Below the pieces are notes generated by a model that saw only the letters and a program-made list of their open reading frames with translations, was not told the origin of the DNA and did not search any database. A stretch of DNA of 64,000 bases from Callipepla californica brunnescens (lineage: Eukaryota; Chordata; Aves; Galliformes; Odontophoridae): contig JALIRH010000099.1 of assembly GCA_023055505.1 (NCBI GenBank), forward strand, positions 77,001 through 141,000. The letters are read 5' to 3'. Shown in pieces: positions 1-11,680 of this stretch; the first letter of the stretch is position 1, and the number at the start of each line of letters is the position of its first letter. The position numbers and the translations under genes are program-made.

Positions 1-1868
1 CAGTGTAAGAACGTCACAAATACCACAATGGGAGAATGACAGATTGTCACGATTACAGAATTTCAGAATGTGAAAATATCAGAATGTCACAATGTCAGAT
101 TCTGAGAATGTCACAATGACAGAATGTCAGAATGAAAGATTTTCCAAATTCCAGAATGTCACTATGTCACAACGTCAGAATGACGCATTGTCAAAATGCT
201 AGAATGTCACAATGTCACAAGGTGAGAACATCACAATGGCAGATTGTCATAATGCCAGAACATCAGAAGGTGAGAATATTAGAATGCCACAATGTCACAA
301 TGTCACCATGAGAGTATCTCAGAATGTCACAATGTCAAAATGTCAGAATGAGGGAAAGAGAGAATGTCATGATGTCAGAATGTCTTAACGTCAGAATGTC
401 AAATTGTCACAACGTCACAATATCACAATGAGAGAATATCAGAAAGTGAGAATATGGCAATGACCGAATGACACATTGTGAGAATGTCAGAATGCCAGAA
501 TGTCAGAATGTCAGAATGTCAAAATGTGTGAATGTCTGAATGTCACCATGAGAGAGAGTCAGAGTTTTACAATGTCACAATGTGAGAATGTCTGAACGTC
601 AGAATGAGGGAGAGTTAGAATTTCAGAATGTCACAGTGTCACAATGTCATCATGTCACAATATCAGAATGTTGCATTGTCACAATGTGAGAATGACAGGT
701 TGTCACAATTCCAGAATTTCAGAATGTCAACATGTCTGAATGTCACAATGTCACAATTTCACTATGTCACAACGCTAGAATGTCATAATATCAGAAAGTG
801 AGAATATCACAATGGCAGATTGTCATAATGCCAGAACTTCAGAAGGTGAGAATATTAGAATGTCACAATGTCACAATGTTACAATGTGAGTATCTCAGAA
901 TGTCACAATGCCAGAATATCAGAATGGCAGAATATGAGAAAGTGAGAATGTCACAATGTCAAAATGTCAGAATGAGAGAAAGAGAGAATCTCATGATGTC
1001 GGAATGTCTTAATGTCAGAATGTCAAATTGTCACAACGTCACGATATCACAATGAGAGAATATCAGAAAGTGAGAATATGACAATGACCGAATGACACAA
1101 TGTGAGAACGTTAGAATGTGAGAATGTCAGAATTGGAGAATGTCACAGAGTCACAATGACAGATTGCCACAATTTCAGAATGTCAGTGTATCACAATGCC
1201 ACAAAGTCACAATATCAGTATGTCATGAAGATAGAATGTCACAATGACAACATATGACTGTGACAGAACGTCACAATGTCAGATGATAAATATGGCCGAA
1301 AATCACAATGAGAGAATGTTAGAATGTCACAATGTTAACATGTCAGAACGTGAGAAAGTGAGAATGCCACAATGCCACGATGTGAGAATCTCACAATGTC
1401 ACAATGAGAGAGAGTCAGAATTTCACAGTATCAGAATTTTGCATTGTCACAATGTGAGAATGACAGATTGTCACATTTCCAGAATTTCAGAATGTCACAA
1501 TTCCAGAATTTCAGAATGTCCAAATATCTGAATGTCACAATAGCAGAATGTGAGAGTATCACAATGACAGAATGTCAGAATGACAGGTTGTCACAATTCC
1601 AGAATGTCACTATGTCACAATGCTAGAATGTCAGAATGTCAGAATGTGAAAATAGCACAAGGGCAGGTTGTCATAATGCCAGAACTTCAGAATGTGAGAA
1701 TATTAGAATGTCATAATGTCAGAATGGGAGAATGTCACAATGGCAGGTTGTCATAATTCCAGAAGTTCAGAATGGGAGAATATTAGAATGTAACAATGTT
1801 GCAATGTGACAATGAGAGTATCTCAGAATGTCACAATGTCAGAATGTCAGAATGCCAGAATAAGAGAA
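1..1868. repeat. 8-bp minisatellite (AGAATGTC / ACAATGTC)
   Basis: Tandem array of degenerate 8-bp units, mainly AGAATGTC and ACAATGTC, with frequent variants such as AGATTGTC, AGAATGAG and AGAATTTC. Because 8 is not a multiple of 3, open frames across it translate as a period-8 peptide rich in M, S, C, N, V and R. Those frames are repeat artefacts, not genes. The array already runs at base 1, so its left end lies outside the window. It stops abruptly near 1868, where an 11-bp array of different composition begins. No internal gene or other element was seen. Confidence 0.93.
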
Positions 1869-1876
1869 AAGAAAGG

Positions 1877-4800
1877 TATGAGGAGGCTATGGGGAAGCTA
1901 TGGGGCAGCTATTGGGCAGCAGTGGGGCAGCTATGGGGCAGTAGTAGGGCAGCTATAAGGCAGCTATGGGGCAGCAGTGGGGCAGCTATGGGGCGGCTAT
2001 GAGGAAGCCATTGGGCAGCTATGGGGCAGAAGTGAGGCAGCAATCAGGCAGCAGTGAGGCAGCTATGAGGAGGCTATGGGGCAGCTATGGGTCAGCTATC
2101 GAGAGGCTATGGGGCAGCTATGGGGCGGCGATGAGGCAGACATGGGGCAGCTATGGGGGAGCAGTGAGGCAGCTATGGGGAGGCTACGGGGCAGTAGTTG
2201 GGCAGCTATAGGGTGGCTATGGGGAAGCCATTGGGCAGCTATGGGGCAGTAGTGAAGCAGCTATGGGTCAGTAGTTTGGCAGCTATGACGAGGCTATGGG
2301 AAGGCCATGGGGAAGCGATGGGGCAGCTCTGAGGCAGACAAAATGTAGCTATGGGGGAGCAGTGAGGCAGCTATGGGGTGGCTATGGGGCAGTAGTGGGG
2401 CAGCTATGGGGCAGCTATGAGGTAGCCATGGGGCAGCTATGGGGAAGCAGCGAGGGAGCTATGGGGTAGCAGTGAGGCAGCTATGATGAGGCTATGGGGA
2501 GGCTATGGGGCAGCCACGGTGCAGCTATGGGGCAGCAGTGGGGCAGCTATGGGCAGCAGTAAGGAAGCTATTGAGAAGGCTATGGGGGCAGCTATGGGGT
2601 GGCTATGGGGCAGCTATAGAGCGGCAATGTGGCAGTAGTGGGGCACCTATAAGGCAGCTATGGGGCAGCAGTGGGACAGCTATGGGGCGGCTATTAGGCA
2701 GCCATGGGGTGGCAATGGGGCAGCAGTGAGGCAGCTATGGGGCGGCTATGGGGCTGAAGTGGGGCAGCTATGAGGAGTCTCTTGAGAGGCTATGGAGCAG
2801 CTATGGGGCAGCAGTGGGGTAGCAGGAGGAGACTATGGGGAGGCTATGAAGCAGGTATGGGGCAGCAGTGGGGCAGCTATGGGGCGACTATGGGGCAGCA
2901 GTTGAGCAGCTATGGGGCAGCCATGGGGCAGCTATGTGGCAGTAGTGAAACAGCTATGGTGTAGCTATAAGCGAGCCTTGGGGCAGCAAGGGGCAGTAGT
3001 AAGGCAGCTATGGGGCAGCAGTGGGGCAGCTATGATGAGACTATGGGAAGGCCATGAGGAAGCTATGGGGCATCTTTGAGGCAGACAAAAAGTAGCTGTG
3101 GGGCTGCAGTGAGGCAGCTATGGGGCAGCTGTGGGGCAGCTATTGTGTCGCAGTGAGGCATCTATGAGGAGGCTATGGGGAGGATATGAGGCAGTTATGG
3201 GGCAGAAGTGAGGCAGCTATGGGGTGGCTATAGGGCAGCAGTGGGGCAGGTATGGGGCAACAAAGAGGCAGCCATGGGGCAGCAGTGGGGCAGCTTTGAG
3301 GCTACGGGGCGGCTATGGGGCAGTAGTGGGGTAGCTATGGGGCAGCAGTGAGGAAGCTAAGGGGAAGCAATGGGGCAGCTTTGAGGATGCTATTGGGAAG
3401 CCATGGGGCAGCAATGGGGCGGCTATGAGGCAGCGACGGGGAAGCTATGGGGCAGCAGTGAGGCAGGTATGGGGCAGTAGTAAGGCAGCTACGGGGCAGC
3501 AGTGGGGCAAATATGAGGAGGCTCTGAGGAAACTATGGGGCAGCTATGGGGCAGCAGTGAGGCAGTTATAGAACAGGTATGAGGCACTTATCAAGCAGCT
3601 ATGGGTCAGCTATGAGGAGGCTATGGGGCAGATGTGGTGCAGCAGTGGGGCAGCTAAGGCAGCTATGGGGAGGCTATGGGGCAGCAGTGTGGGCAACTAT
3701 GAGGAGACTATGGGGAGGCTATGAGGCAGCTATGGGGCAGTAGTCGGGCAGCAATTGGACGGCTATGAGGCAGCCATGGGGCAGCTATGGGGCAGCAGTG
3801 AGACAGCTATGGGGCAAGTATGGGGAGGCTATGGGGCAGCGACGGGGTGGCTATGGGGCAGTAGTGGGGCAGCTATGGTGAGGTTATGAGGCAGCCATGG
3901 GGTAGGTATGAGAAACCAGTGAGGCAGCTATGGGGCAGTAGTGGAGCAGCTATGAGGCAGCAGTTGGTCAGCTATGGGGTGGCTATGAGGCAGCAGTGGG
4001 TCAGCTATGGGGTGGCTATGAGGCAGCCATGGGGCAGCTATGGGACAGCAGTGGGGCAGCTATGAGGTAGCCATGGGGCACCTATGGGGAAGCAGCGAGG
4101 GAGCTATGGGGTAGCAGTGAGGCAGCTATGAGGAAGCTATGGGGAGGCTATGGGGAGGCTATGGGGCAGATATGTAACGGCTATGAGGCAGCCACGGTGC
4201 AGTTATGGGGCAGCCACGGTGCAGCTATGGGGCAGCAGTAAGGAAGCTACGAGAAGGCTATGGAGGCAGCTATCGGGTGGCTATGAGACAGCTATGGGGC
4301 AACTATGAGGCAGCCGTAGGGCAGCTATGGTGCAGCAGTGAGGCAGCAATTAGGCAGAAGTTGGGCAGATATGGGGCAGCAGTGAGGCAGCTATGAGGAG
4401 GCTATGGGGCAGCTATGGGGCAGCAGAGAGGCAGCTATGGGGCACGAGTGAGGCAGCTATGGGTTAGCTATGAGGAGGCCTTGAGGAGGCTATGGGGCAG
4501 ATATGGGGCAGCAGTGGGGCAGCTAAGGCAGCTATGGGAAGGCTATGGGGCAGCAGTGTGGGCAACTATGAGGAGACTATGGGGAGGCTATGAGGCAGCT
4601 ATGGGGCAGCAGTCGGGCAGATATAAGGCAGCTATTGGGAAGCAGTGGGGCAGCTATGGGGCGGCTATTAGGCAGCCTTTGGGCACCTATTGGGCAGCAG
4701 TGAGGCAGGTATGGGGCAGCTATGAGGACGTTATGGGGCAGCTATGGGGCAGCAGTGGGGCAGCAATAACGCAGTAGTGGGGCAGCTATGGGGCAGTAGT

Positions 4801-5920
4801 GGGGCAGCAATGAGGACGCTATAGGGAGACTATGGGGCATGTATGGAGCGGCTAGGAGGCAGCTATGGGGCAGGTATGAGGCAGCCATGGGGTGGCTGTG
4901 GGGCAGCAGTGAGGCAGCTATGAAGAGGCTATGGAAATGCTATAGGGCAGCAGTGGGGCAGCTACGGAGCGGCTATGAGGCAGCCATTTTGCATCTATGG
5001 GGCAGCAGTGGGGCAGCTACAAGGAAGCTATAGGGCAGCTATGGGACAGCAGTGGGGCAGCTATGGTGCGGCTATGAGGCAGCCATGAGGCAGACACGGG
5101 GCAGCAGTGGGGCAGCTATGGTGCGGCTATGAGGCAGCCATGAGGCAGATATGGGGCAGCAGTGGGGCAGCTATGAGCAGGCTTTGGGGCGGCTGTGGAG
5201 CAGCAGTGGGGAAGCTATGGGGCAGTAGTGGGGCAACTATAAGTTAGCAGTGGGGCAGCTATGGGGCGGCTATGGGGCAGCAGTGGGGCAGCTATGAGGA
5301 GGTTATGGGGCAGCCATTGGCAGCTATGGGGCTGCAGTGAGGCAGCAATGGGGCAGCAGTGGGGCAGCTATGGGGCGGCTCTAAGGCAGCAGTGATGCAG
5401 ATATCGGGCAGCTCTGAGGAGGCTATGAGGCCGCTTTTAAGGCAGTAGTGGGGCAGCTATGGGGCAGCAGTGGGGTGGCTATGTGGCAGCAATGGGGCAG
5501 CCATGGGGCAGGTATGGGGCTGCAGTGGGACAGCTATGAGGAGGCTATTGGGCAGGTATAGAGCGGCTATGTGGCAGTAGTCGGGCAGCTATTGGGCAGC
5601 TATTGGGAAGCCGTGGGGCAGCTATCGGGCGGCTATTATACAGCCATGGAGCAGCTATGGTGCAGCAGTGTTGCAGCTATGAGGAGGCTATGGGGAGGCT
5701 ATGGAGCAGCTATGGGGCGGCTATCTGGTGGCTATGAGGCAGCTATCGGGCAGCTCTGAGGAGGCTATGGGGCCACTATGAGGCAGTAGTGGGGCAGCTA
5801 TGGGGCAGCAGTGGGGTGGCTATGGGGTGGCAGCGGGGCAGCAGTGGGGCAGCCATGGGGCAGCTATGGGGCTGCAGTGGGGCAGCTATGAGGAGGCTAT
5901 GGGGCAGCAGTGGGGCTGCT
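1877..5920. repeat. 11-bp GC-rich minisatellite, first block
   Basis: About 4 kb of 11-bp units with consensus GGGGCAGCTAT. Frequent variants are GGGGCAGCAGT, GAGGCAGCTAT, GAGGAGGCTAT and GGGGCGGCTAT. Three units make 33 bp, so any frame without a stop variant gives an 11-residue repeat containing GAAMGQLWGSY-like peptides. These are not genes. Blocks of several units recur: for example, the stretch near 4840-5040 closely resembles 16170-16350 in the second block, so the array has older higher-order structure. The block ends in a C-rich non-repetitive sequence at about 5921. Confidence 0.93.
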
Positions 5921-6240
5921 GGTTTCCCCCCGCTTCTTTTGTTGGAGTCCTCGCCCCTTCCATGGTTGCCCACCAATGAGGACTGGCTGATCCCTCCCCC
6001 ACATCGACGGCCCCCGGACCCACAACCCCGACCCCACATCTGCAGCCCTCAGCCCCATAACAGAGCCTTCAGACCCCTAACTGAGCACCCGGACTTAGAA
6101 CCGAGCATCGAGCCCCATTAGCCCCCAACCCCAGCCCCACATCCCCATCCCTCACCCAACTCCGCCCCACCCCACCCACACCCTATTCCCCCCTTCTCCC
6201 TCCGCCACCCCACTCCTCCCCCCCCCCTCCCCCTTTCCCA
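5921..6240. other. C-rich unique sequence between minisatellite and CpG island
   Basis: Non-tandem sequence, very C-rich on the plus strand and pyrimidine-dominated from about 6110 to 6240, with runs of 7 to 11 C. The minus strand is therefore G-rich and could form quadruplex-like structures. An inverted CCAAT-type motif lies near 5972. Reading on the minus strand, this stretch follows the candidate splice donor at 6240-6241, so it could be the start of an intron. Frames are open on both strands because of the skewed composition; no recognisable protein was found. Confidence 0.5.
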
Positions 6241-6241
6241 C

Positions 6242-6320
6242 CTGCGTGTGCGCGCGAGCAGCCGCTGTAGCTCCCCCAGGAGCTCCACGTTGCGCGACCT
6301 CCCCCCCCCGCCAACGCCAT
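6242..6320 (-). CDS. Candidate first coding exon of an unidentified gene
   Basis: On the minus strand an ATG in good context (GGCCATGG) at 6320 is followed by a run of nine G. Beyond the run is a protein-like stretch containing NVELLGELQRLLART, then a CAG/GTGGGA donor with the exon ending at 6242. With nine G in the run, the ATG and the protein-like stretch are in different frames; a run of ten would join them. This could be a homopolymer sequencing error, a real frameshift, or a start elsewhere. ETS-type sites lie about 70 bp upstream. The leucine-rich segment looks helical, but I do not recognise the family. Any continuation on the minus strand would enter the minisatellite. Confidence 0.35.
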
Positions 6321-6387
6321 GGCCGAACAGCCCCACCCCCACTGCGCGCGGCTCTGGGAATAGCACTACGCGCGTGCTGCGCGGTCC

Positions 6388-6408
6388 CCGGAAGCCGGAA
6401 ACGGAAGT
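6388..6408. promoter_or_regulatory. Cluster of three ETS-type (GGAA) sites
   Basis: CCGGAAG, CCGGAAA and CGGAAGT follow each other without gaps. ETS-family factors (for example GABP) bind CCGGAAGT-type sites in many TATA-less CpG-island promoters. The position between a minus-strand ATG at 6320 and a plus-strand ATG at 6448 fits a core promoter. Function is inferred from motif and position only. Confidence 0.5.
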
Positions 6409-6475
6409 CCCCCCCCCCCCCGCAGATGAACGGAGCGGTGGAGTACTATGGCGGCGGCGGTGGCGGCGCCGCGGG

Positions 6476-6640
6476 AAACCGCGGAAAACGCGCGTTGGAG
6501 CGGCGGCGAGGCGGCGGCGGCTCCGTTGCCGTGGGAACCGCGGAAACTGCGGAAACTGCGGAAACCGCGCGTTGGAGCGGCGGCGGCGGCGGCGGCTCCG
6601 TTGCCGCGGAAACCGCACGTTGGAGCGGCGGGCGGCGGCT
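6476..6640 (+). repeat. Short GC-rich internal repeats in the CpG island
   Basis: The phrase CGCGTTGGAGCGGCGG (third copy CGCACGTTGGAGCGGCGG) occurs three times, near 6491, 6567 and 6614. Copies are separated by GCGGCGGCGGCTCCGTTGCCG and by a short run of GCGGAAACT units. Local duplication has expanded this part of the island. In the plus-strand frame from 6448 it gives Ala- and Arg-rich tracts. Confidence 0.7.
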
Positions 6641-7077
6641 GTACGGGAGGCACTGTGAGCTTTGGGGGTGGGGCTGGGCAGGGGCAGCGGCAGCTGGCAG
6701 CGGGCAGCGGCAGCGGGGGAGGGGCGGGGGCAGGATTCGGGGGGCCGCGCGGCGCTCTCTTTTTTTCCCCTAGCACTTGTAACATCTATGAGGAGGCTAT
6801 GGGGAGGATATGAGGCAGCTATGGGGTGGCTATGGGGCTGCAGTAAGGCAGGTATGGGGCAGAAATGAGGCAGCCACGGGGCAGCAGTGGGGCAGCTATG
6901 GGGCAGCTATGGGACAGAAGTGGGGCAGCTCTAAGGGTAGCCATGGGGCAGTTATGGGGCAACAGTGGGGCAGGTATGGGGGCGGCTATTAGGCAGCCAT
7001 CAAGCAGCTATGAGGCAGTAGTGGGGGCAGCTATGAGGAAGCAGTGATGGAGCTATGGAGTAGCAGTGAGGCAGCTA

Positions 7078-10000
7078 TAAGGAGGCTATGGGAGGCTATG
7101 GGGCAGCTATGGTGCATCAGTGAGGAAGCTATGGGGCGACTTTGGGGGCAGCATTTTGGCAGCTATGGGGGCAGCAGTGGGACAGCTATGAGGGAGGCTA
7201 TGGGGAAGCTATGTGGCAGCAGAGAGCTAGCTATGGGGCAGCTATGAGGGAGGCTAAGGGGAGGCTATGGGGCAGCTATAGAGCGCCTATGTGGCAGTAG
7301 TTGGGCAGATATAAGGCAGCAGTGGGGGCAGCTATGGGGCGGGAATTAGGCAGCCATGGGGCACGTATGGGGCAGCAGTGAGGTAGCTATGGGGCAGCTA
7401 TGGGTCAGCTATGAGGAGGTTATGGGGAGGCAATGGAGCAGCAGTGGGGCAGATATGGGACGGTTATTAAGAGGCTATGTGGCAGCTATGGGGGCATTAG
7501 TGGGGCAGCTTATGGGGAAGTAGTGGGGCAGATATGGGGCAGCAGTGAGGCAGCTATGGGGTAGCTATGAGAAAGCTATGGGGCAGTAGTGAGGAAGTAG
7601 TGAGGCAGCTTTGAGAAGGCTGTGGGGAAGCTATGGGGCAGCTATGGGGCACCAGTAAGGCAGCTATGGGGCACCAGTGAGGCAGCTATGGGGCACCAGT
7701 GAGGCAGCTATAGGGAGGCTACGGGGCAGCAGTGAGGGAGTAGAGAGTCAAATATGGAACATTAGTGCGGCAGCTATGGGGGCATTAGTGGGGCAGTTAT
7801 GAGGAGGCTATGGGGAGGCTATGGAGCAGCTATGGGGCAGCTATAGGGCAGCAGGGAGGTAACAATGGGGCAGCAGTTGGGAAGCTATGATGAGGCTATG
7901 GTGAGTCTACGGGGCAGCTATGGTACACCAGTGAGGCAGCCATGGGGCAGCTATGGTACACCAGTGAGGCAGGCCATGGGGCAGCTATGGTACAACCAGT
8001 GAGGGCAGCCATGGGGCAGCTATGGGGGCACCAATGGGACAGTTTATGAGGAGGCTGTGGGGAAGCTATGGGGCAGCTATGGGGCAGCAATGAGGAGGGT
8101 ATGGAGAGGCTATGGGGCAGCTATGGTGCAACAGTGAGGCAGCTATGGGGTAGCTTTGAGGAGGCTGTGGGGAGGATATGGGGTAGATATGTGGCAACGG
8201 TGTGGTAGCTATGGGGAAGCTATGGGGCAGCAATGAGGGAGTAGTCGGTCAGCTATGGGGCATTAGTGCTGCAGCTATGGGGCCGGAGTGGGGCAGTTAA
8301 GAGGAGGCTATGGGGAGGCTATGGGGCAGCTATCGGACAGCATTGAGCTAGCTTTAGAACAGCTATGAGGAGGCTATGGGGGCAGATATGGGGCAGCAGT
8401 CGGGCAGCTATGGGGCGGATATGGAGCAGCAGTGGGGGCAGGTATGGGGCAGTAGTAAGACAGCTATGTGGCAGCAGTGGGGCAGATATGAGGAGGCTAT
8501 GAGGAGGCTATGGGGCGGCTATGAAGCAGCAGTGAGGCAGTTATGAGGCGGCTATGGGTCAGATATGTGGCAGCAGTGAAGCAGCTATGGTGCGGCTATA
8601 AGGCAGCCATGGGGCAGCTATGGTGTTAGCAGTGAGTCAGCTATGGGGCAGCAGTTGGGCAGCTATGAGGAGGCTATGGGGCAGCTATGGAGCAGATTTG
8701 AAACAGCTTTGGGGCGGCTGTGGGGCAGTAGTTTTGGCAGCTATGAGGCAGCAGTTGGGCAGCAGTTGGGGCAGTAGTGAGGCAGCTATGTGGCAGCTCA
8801 GGAGAGGCTATGGGGCAGCTATGGGGCATTAGTGGGGCAGCTATGGGGAAGTAGTGGGGCAGATATGGGGCAGCAGTGAGGCAGCTATGGGGTAGCTATT
8901 GGGCAGTAGTGGGGAAGCAGTGAGGCAGCTATGGGGCAGCAGTTGGGCAGCTATAAAGAGGCTATGGAGAGGCTGTGCGGCAGCTATGGTGCATCAGTGA
9001 GGAAGCTATGGGGCGTCTTTAGGGCAGCAGTTTGACAGCTATGAGGCAGTCACGGGGGCAGCTATGGGACAGCAGTGGGACAGCTATGAGGAGGCTAGAG
9101 GGCAGCTATGGGGCAGCTATGAGGGAGGCTATGGGGAGGCTATGGGGCAGGTATATAGTGGCTATGTGGCAGTAGTCGGGCAGATATAAGGCATCAATGG
9201 GGCAGCAGTGGGGCAGCTATTGGGCGGCTATTAGGCAGCCATGGGGCGGCTATGGGGCAGCAGGGAGGTAGCAATGGGGCAGCAGTGGAGCAGCTATGAT
9301 GAGGGCTATGGCGAGGCTCTGGGGCAGCTATGGTGCACCAGTGAGGCAGCTATTGGGTAGCTATGAAGAGGCTGTGGGGAGGCTATGGGGCAGATATGTG
9401 GCAACGTTGAGGTAGCTATGAGAAGCTATGGGGCAGCAGTGAGGCAGTAGTGGGTCAGCTATGGGGCATTAGTGCTGCAGCTATGGGGCCGCAGTGGGGC
9501 ATCTAAGAGGAAGCTATAGGGAGGCTATGGGGGCAGCTATGGGGCAGCAGTGAGCTAGCTATAGAACAGCTATGAGGAGGCTATGGGGCAGCTATGGAGC
9601 AGATTTGAAACAGCTTTGGGGCGGGCTATGGGGCAGTAGTTTGGCAGCTATGAGGCAGCAGTTGGGCAGCTATGGGGCAGTAGTGAGGCAGCTATGTGGC
9701 GGCTCAGGAGAGGCTATGGGGGCAGCTATGGGGCATTAGTGGGGCAGCTATGGGGAAGTAGTGGGGCAGGTAAGGGGCAGAAGTGAGGGCAGCTATGAGG
9801 TAGCTATGAGGAGGCTATGGGGCAGTAGTGGGGAAGCAGTGAGGCAGCTATGGGGCAGCAGTTGGGGCAGCTATGAGGAGGCTATGGGGAGGCTATGGGG
9901 CAGCAGTGAGGCAGTTTTGGGGGCACCAGTGAGGCAGCTATGGGGAGGCTACGGGGCAGGCAGTCGGGGCAGCTATGGGGCGGATATGGAGCAGCAGTGG

Positions 10001-11680
10001 GGCAGATATGAGGAGGCTATGAGGAGGCTATGGGGCAGCAGTGAGGGCAGCTATGGGACAGGTATGAGGCACTTATCAAGCAGCTCTGGTGGCAGCGGGT
10101 GTGGCAGCTAAGAGGAGGCAATTGGGAGGCTATGGGGCAGCTATGAAGCAGCAGTGAGGCAGCTATGGGGCGTCTATGGGGCAGCAGTGGGGCAACTATG
10201 AGGAGACTATGGGGAGGCTATGGGGCAGCTATTGGGCAGCAGTGAGGCAGCAATGAGGCAGCTATGAGGAGGCTATGGGAAGCCGATGAGGCAGCTATAG
10301 AGCGGCTATGGGGCAGTAGTGGGGCAGCTATTGGGCAGCTATTGGGAAGCAGTGGCAAGGCTATCGGGCGGCTATTAGGCAGCCATTGGGCACCATGGGG
10401 CAGCAGTGAGGCAGCTATGGGACGGCTATGGGGAGGCTATGGGGCAGGTATGGGGGCAGCAGTGGGGCAGCTATGGAGCAGATATCGAGAGGTTATGAGG
10501 CAGCTATGGGGGTGGCGATGAGGCAGACATAGGGAAGCTATGGTGGAGCAGGGAGGCAGCTATGGGGGTGGCTATGGGGCAGCAGTGAGACAGCTATGGG
10601 GCAAGTATGGGGAGGCTATGGGGGCAGTAATGGGGCAGCTATGGGGCGGCTATGAGGCAGCCATGGGGTACGTCTGGGGCACCAGTGAGGCAGCTATGGG
10701 GAGGCTATGGGGCAGCCATGGGGTACGTCTGGGGCACCAGTGAGGCAGCTATGGGCAGCAGTGAGGCAGCTATGGGGAGGCTATGGGGCAGCAGTGAGGC
10801 AGTAGTGGGTCAGCTATGGGGGCATAAGTGCTGCAGCTATGGGGCTGCAGTGGGGCAGCTAAGAGGAAGCTATGGGGAGGCTATGGGGCAGCTATTGTGC
10901 ATCAGTGAGGAAGCTACGAGGCGGCAATGGGGCAGCAGTTTTGCAGTTATGAGGCAGCTATGGGGCAGCAGTGAGGCAGCTATGAGGAGACTATGGGGAG
11001 GCTATGGGGCAGAAGTGGGGCAGCTATGGGGGTAGCCATGGGGCAGCCATCAAACGGCTATGGGGCAGCAGTGGGGCAGCTAAGAGGAGGCTATGGACCA
11101 GCTATGGGGCGGCTACAAGGCAGCCATGGGGCAACTATGGGGAAGCAGTGAGAGAGCTATGAGGAGGCTATGGGTAGGCTATAGGGCAGGTATTGGACAG
11201 CTATGAGGCAGCCATGGTGCAGCTATGGGGCAGCAGTGGGGCAGCAATGGGGCGGCTATTAGGCAGCCCATGGGGTGGCAATGGGACACCCAGTGAGACA
11301 TCTATGGGGGTGGATATGTAGCAGCAGTGGGGCAGGTATGGGGCAGTAGTGGGGTAGCTATGAGGAGGCTACGGGGCAACTATGGGGCAGCAGAGAGGCA
11401 GCGATGGGACAGGTATGAGGAGGCTATGGGGAGACTACGGGGCAGCTATGAAGCTGCAGTGAGGCAGCTATGGGGCGGCTATGGGGAGGCTATGGGGCAG
11501 CTATGGAAAAGCTATGAGGCAAGCATGGGGCTGCAGTTGGGCAGCTCTGGGGGCCGCATTGAGGAAGCTATGGGGCAGCTCCGAGGAGCCTATGCAGCAG
11601 CTATGGAGCGGCTATGAGGCAGCTATGGGGCAGGTATGAGGCAGCCATGAGGCGGCTGTGGGGCAGCAGTGAGGCAGCTA
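7078..11680 (+). repeat. 4.6-kb tandem duplication, copy 1
   Basis: This segment is repeated almost unit for unit at 11681-16245. The offset is 4603 bp at the left end and 4565 bp at the right, so copy 1 is about 38 bp longer. Most length differences seen are single extra bases in short homopolymers, usually GGGGG where copy 2 has GGGG; other examples are ACAACC for ACACC and GAGGGC for GAGGC. The order of variant units is otherwise preserved, so this is one duplicated block rather than independent array drift. Confidence 0.85.

Larger units (their letters stand above)
6241..6775. promoter_or_regulatory. CpG-island-like, possibly bidirectional promoter
   Basis: Strikingly CpG-dense sequence with many CGCG and GCGGCGG motifs, unlike the CpG-poor arrays on both sides. 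It contains three adjacent ETS-type GGAA cores (6388-6408). About 70 bp away on the minus strand is a good Kozak ATG (6320-6318), followed after about 80 bp by a CAG/GTGGG splice-donor match. On the plus strand a second ATG at 6448 starts an Ala/Gly/Arg-rich frame, open to a weaker donor-like CACT/GTGAGC at 6655. This arrangement is typical of vertebrate housekeeping promoters, but the gene or genes it serves were not recognised. GC-rich expansion alone is the alternative explanation. Confidence 0.55.

Noticed and set aside
798..1626. Open frames with MSQCQNVR-like repeats
   Set aside because: Period-8 peptides from an 8-bp tandem repeat.
6246..6813. Four overlapping long frames on both strands of the GC-rich island
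   Set aside because: High GC removes stop codons in all frames; only the ATG-donor pair on the minus strand and, weakly, the ATG at 6448 have extra support.
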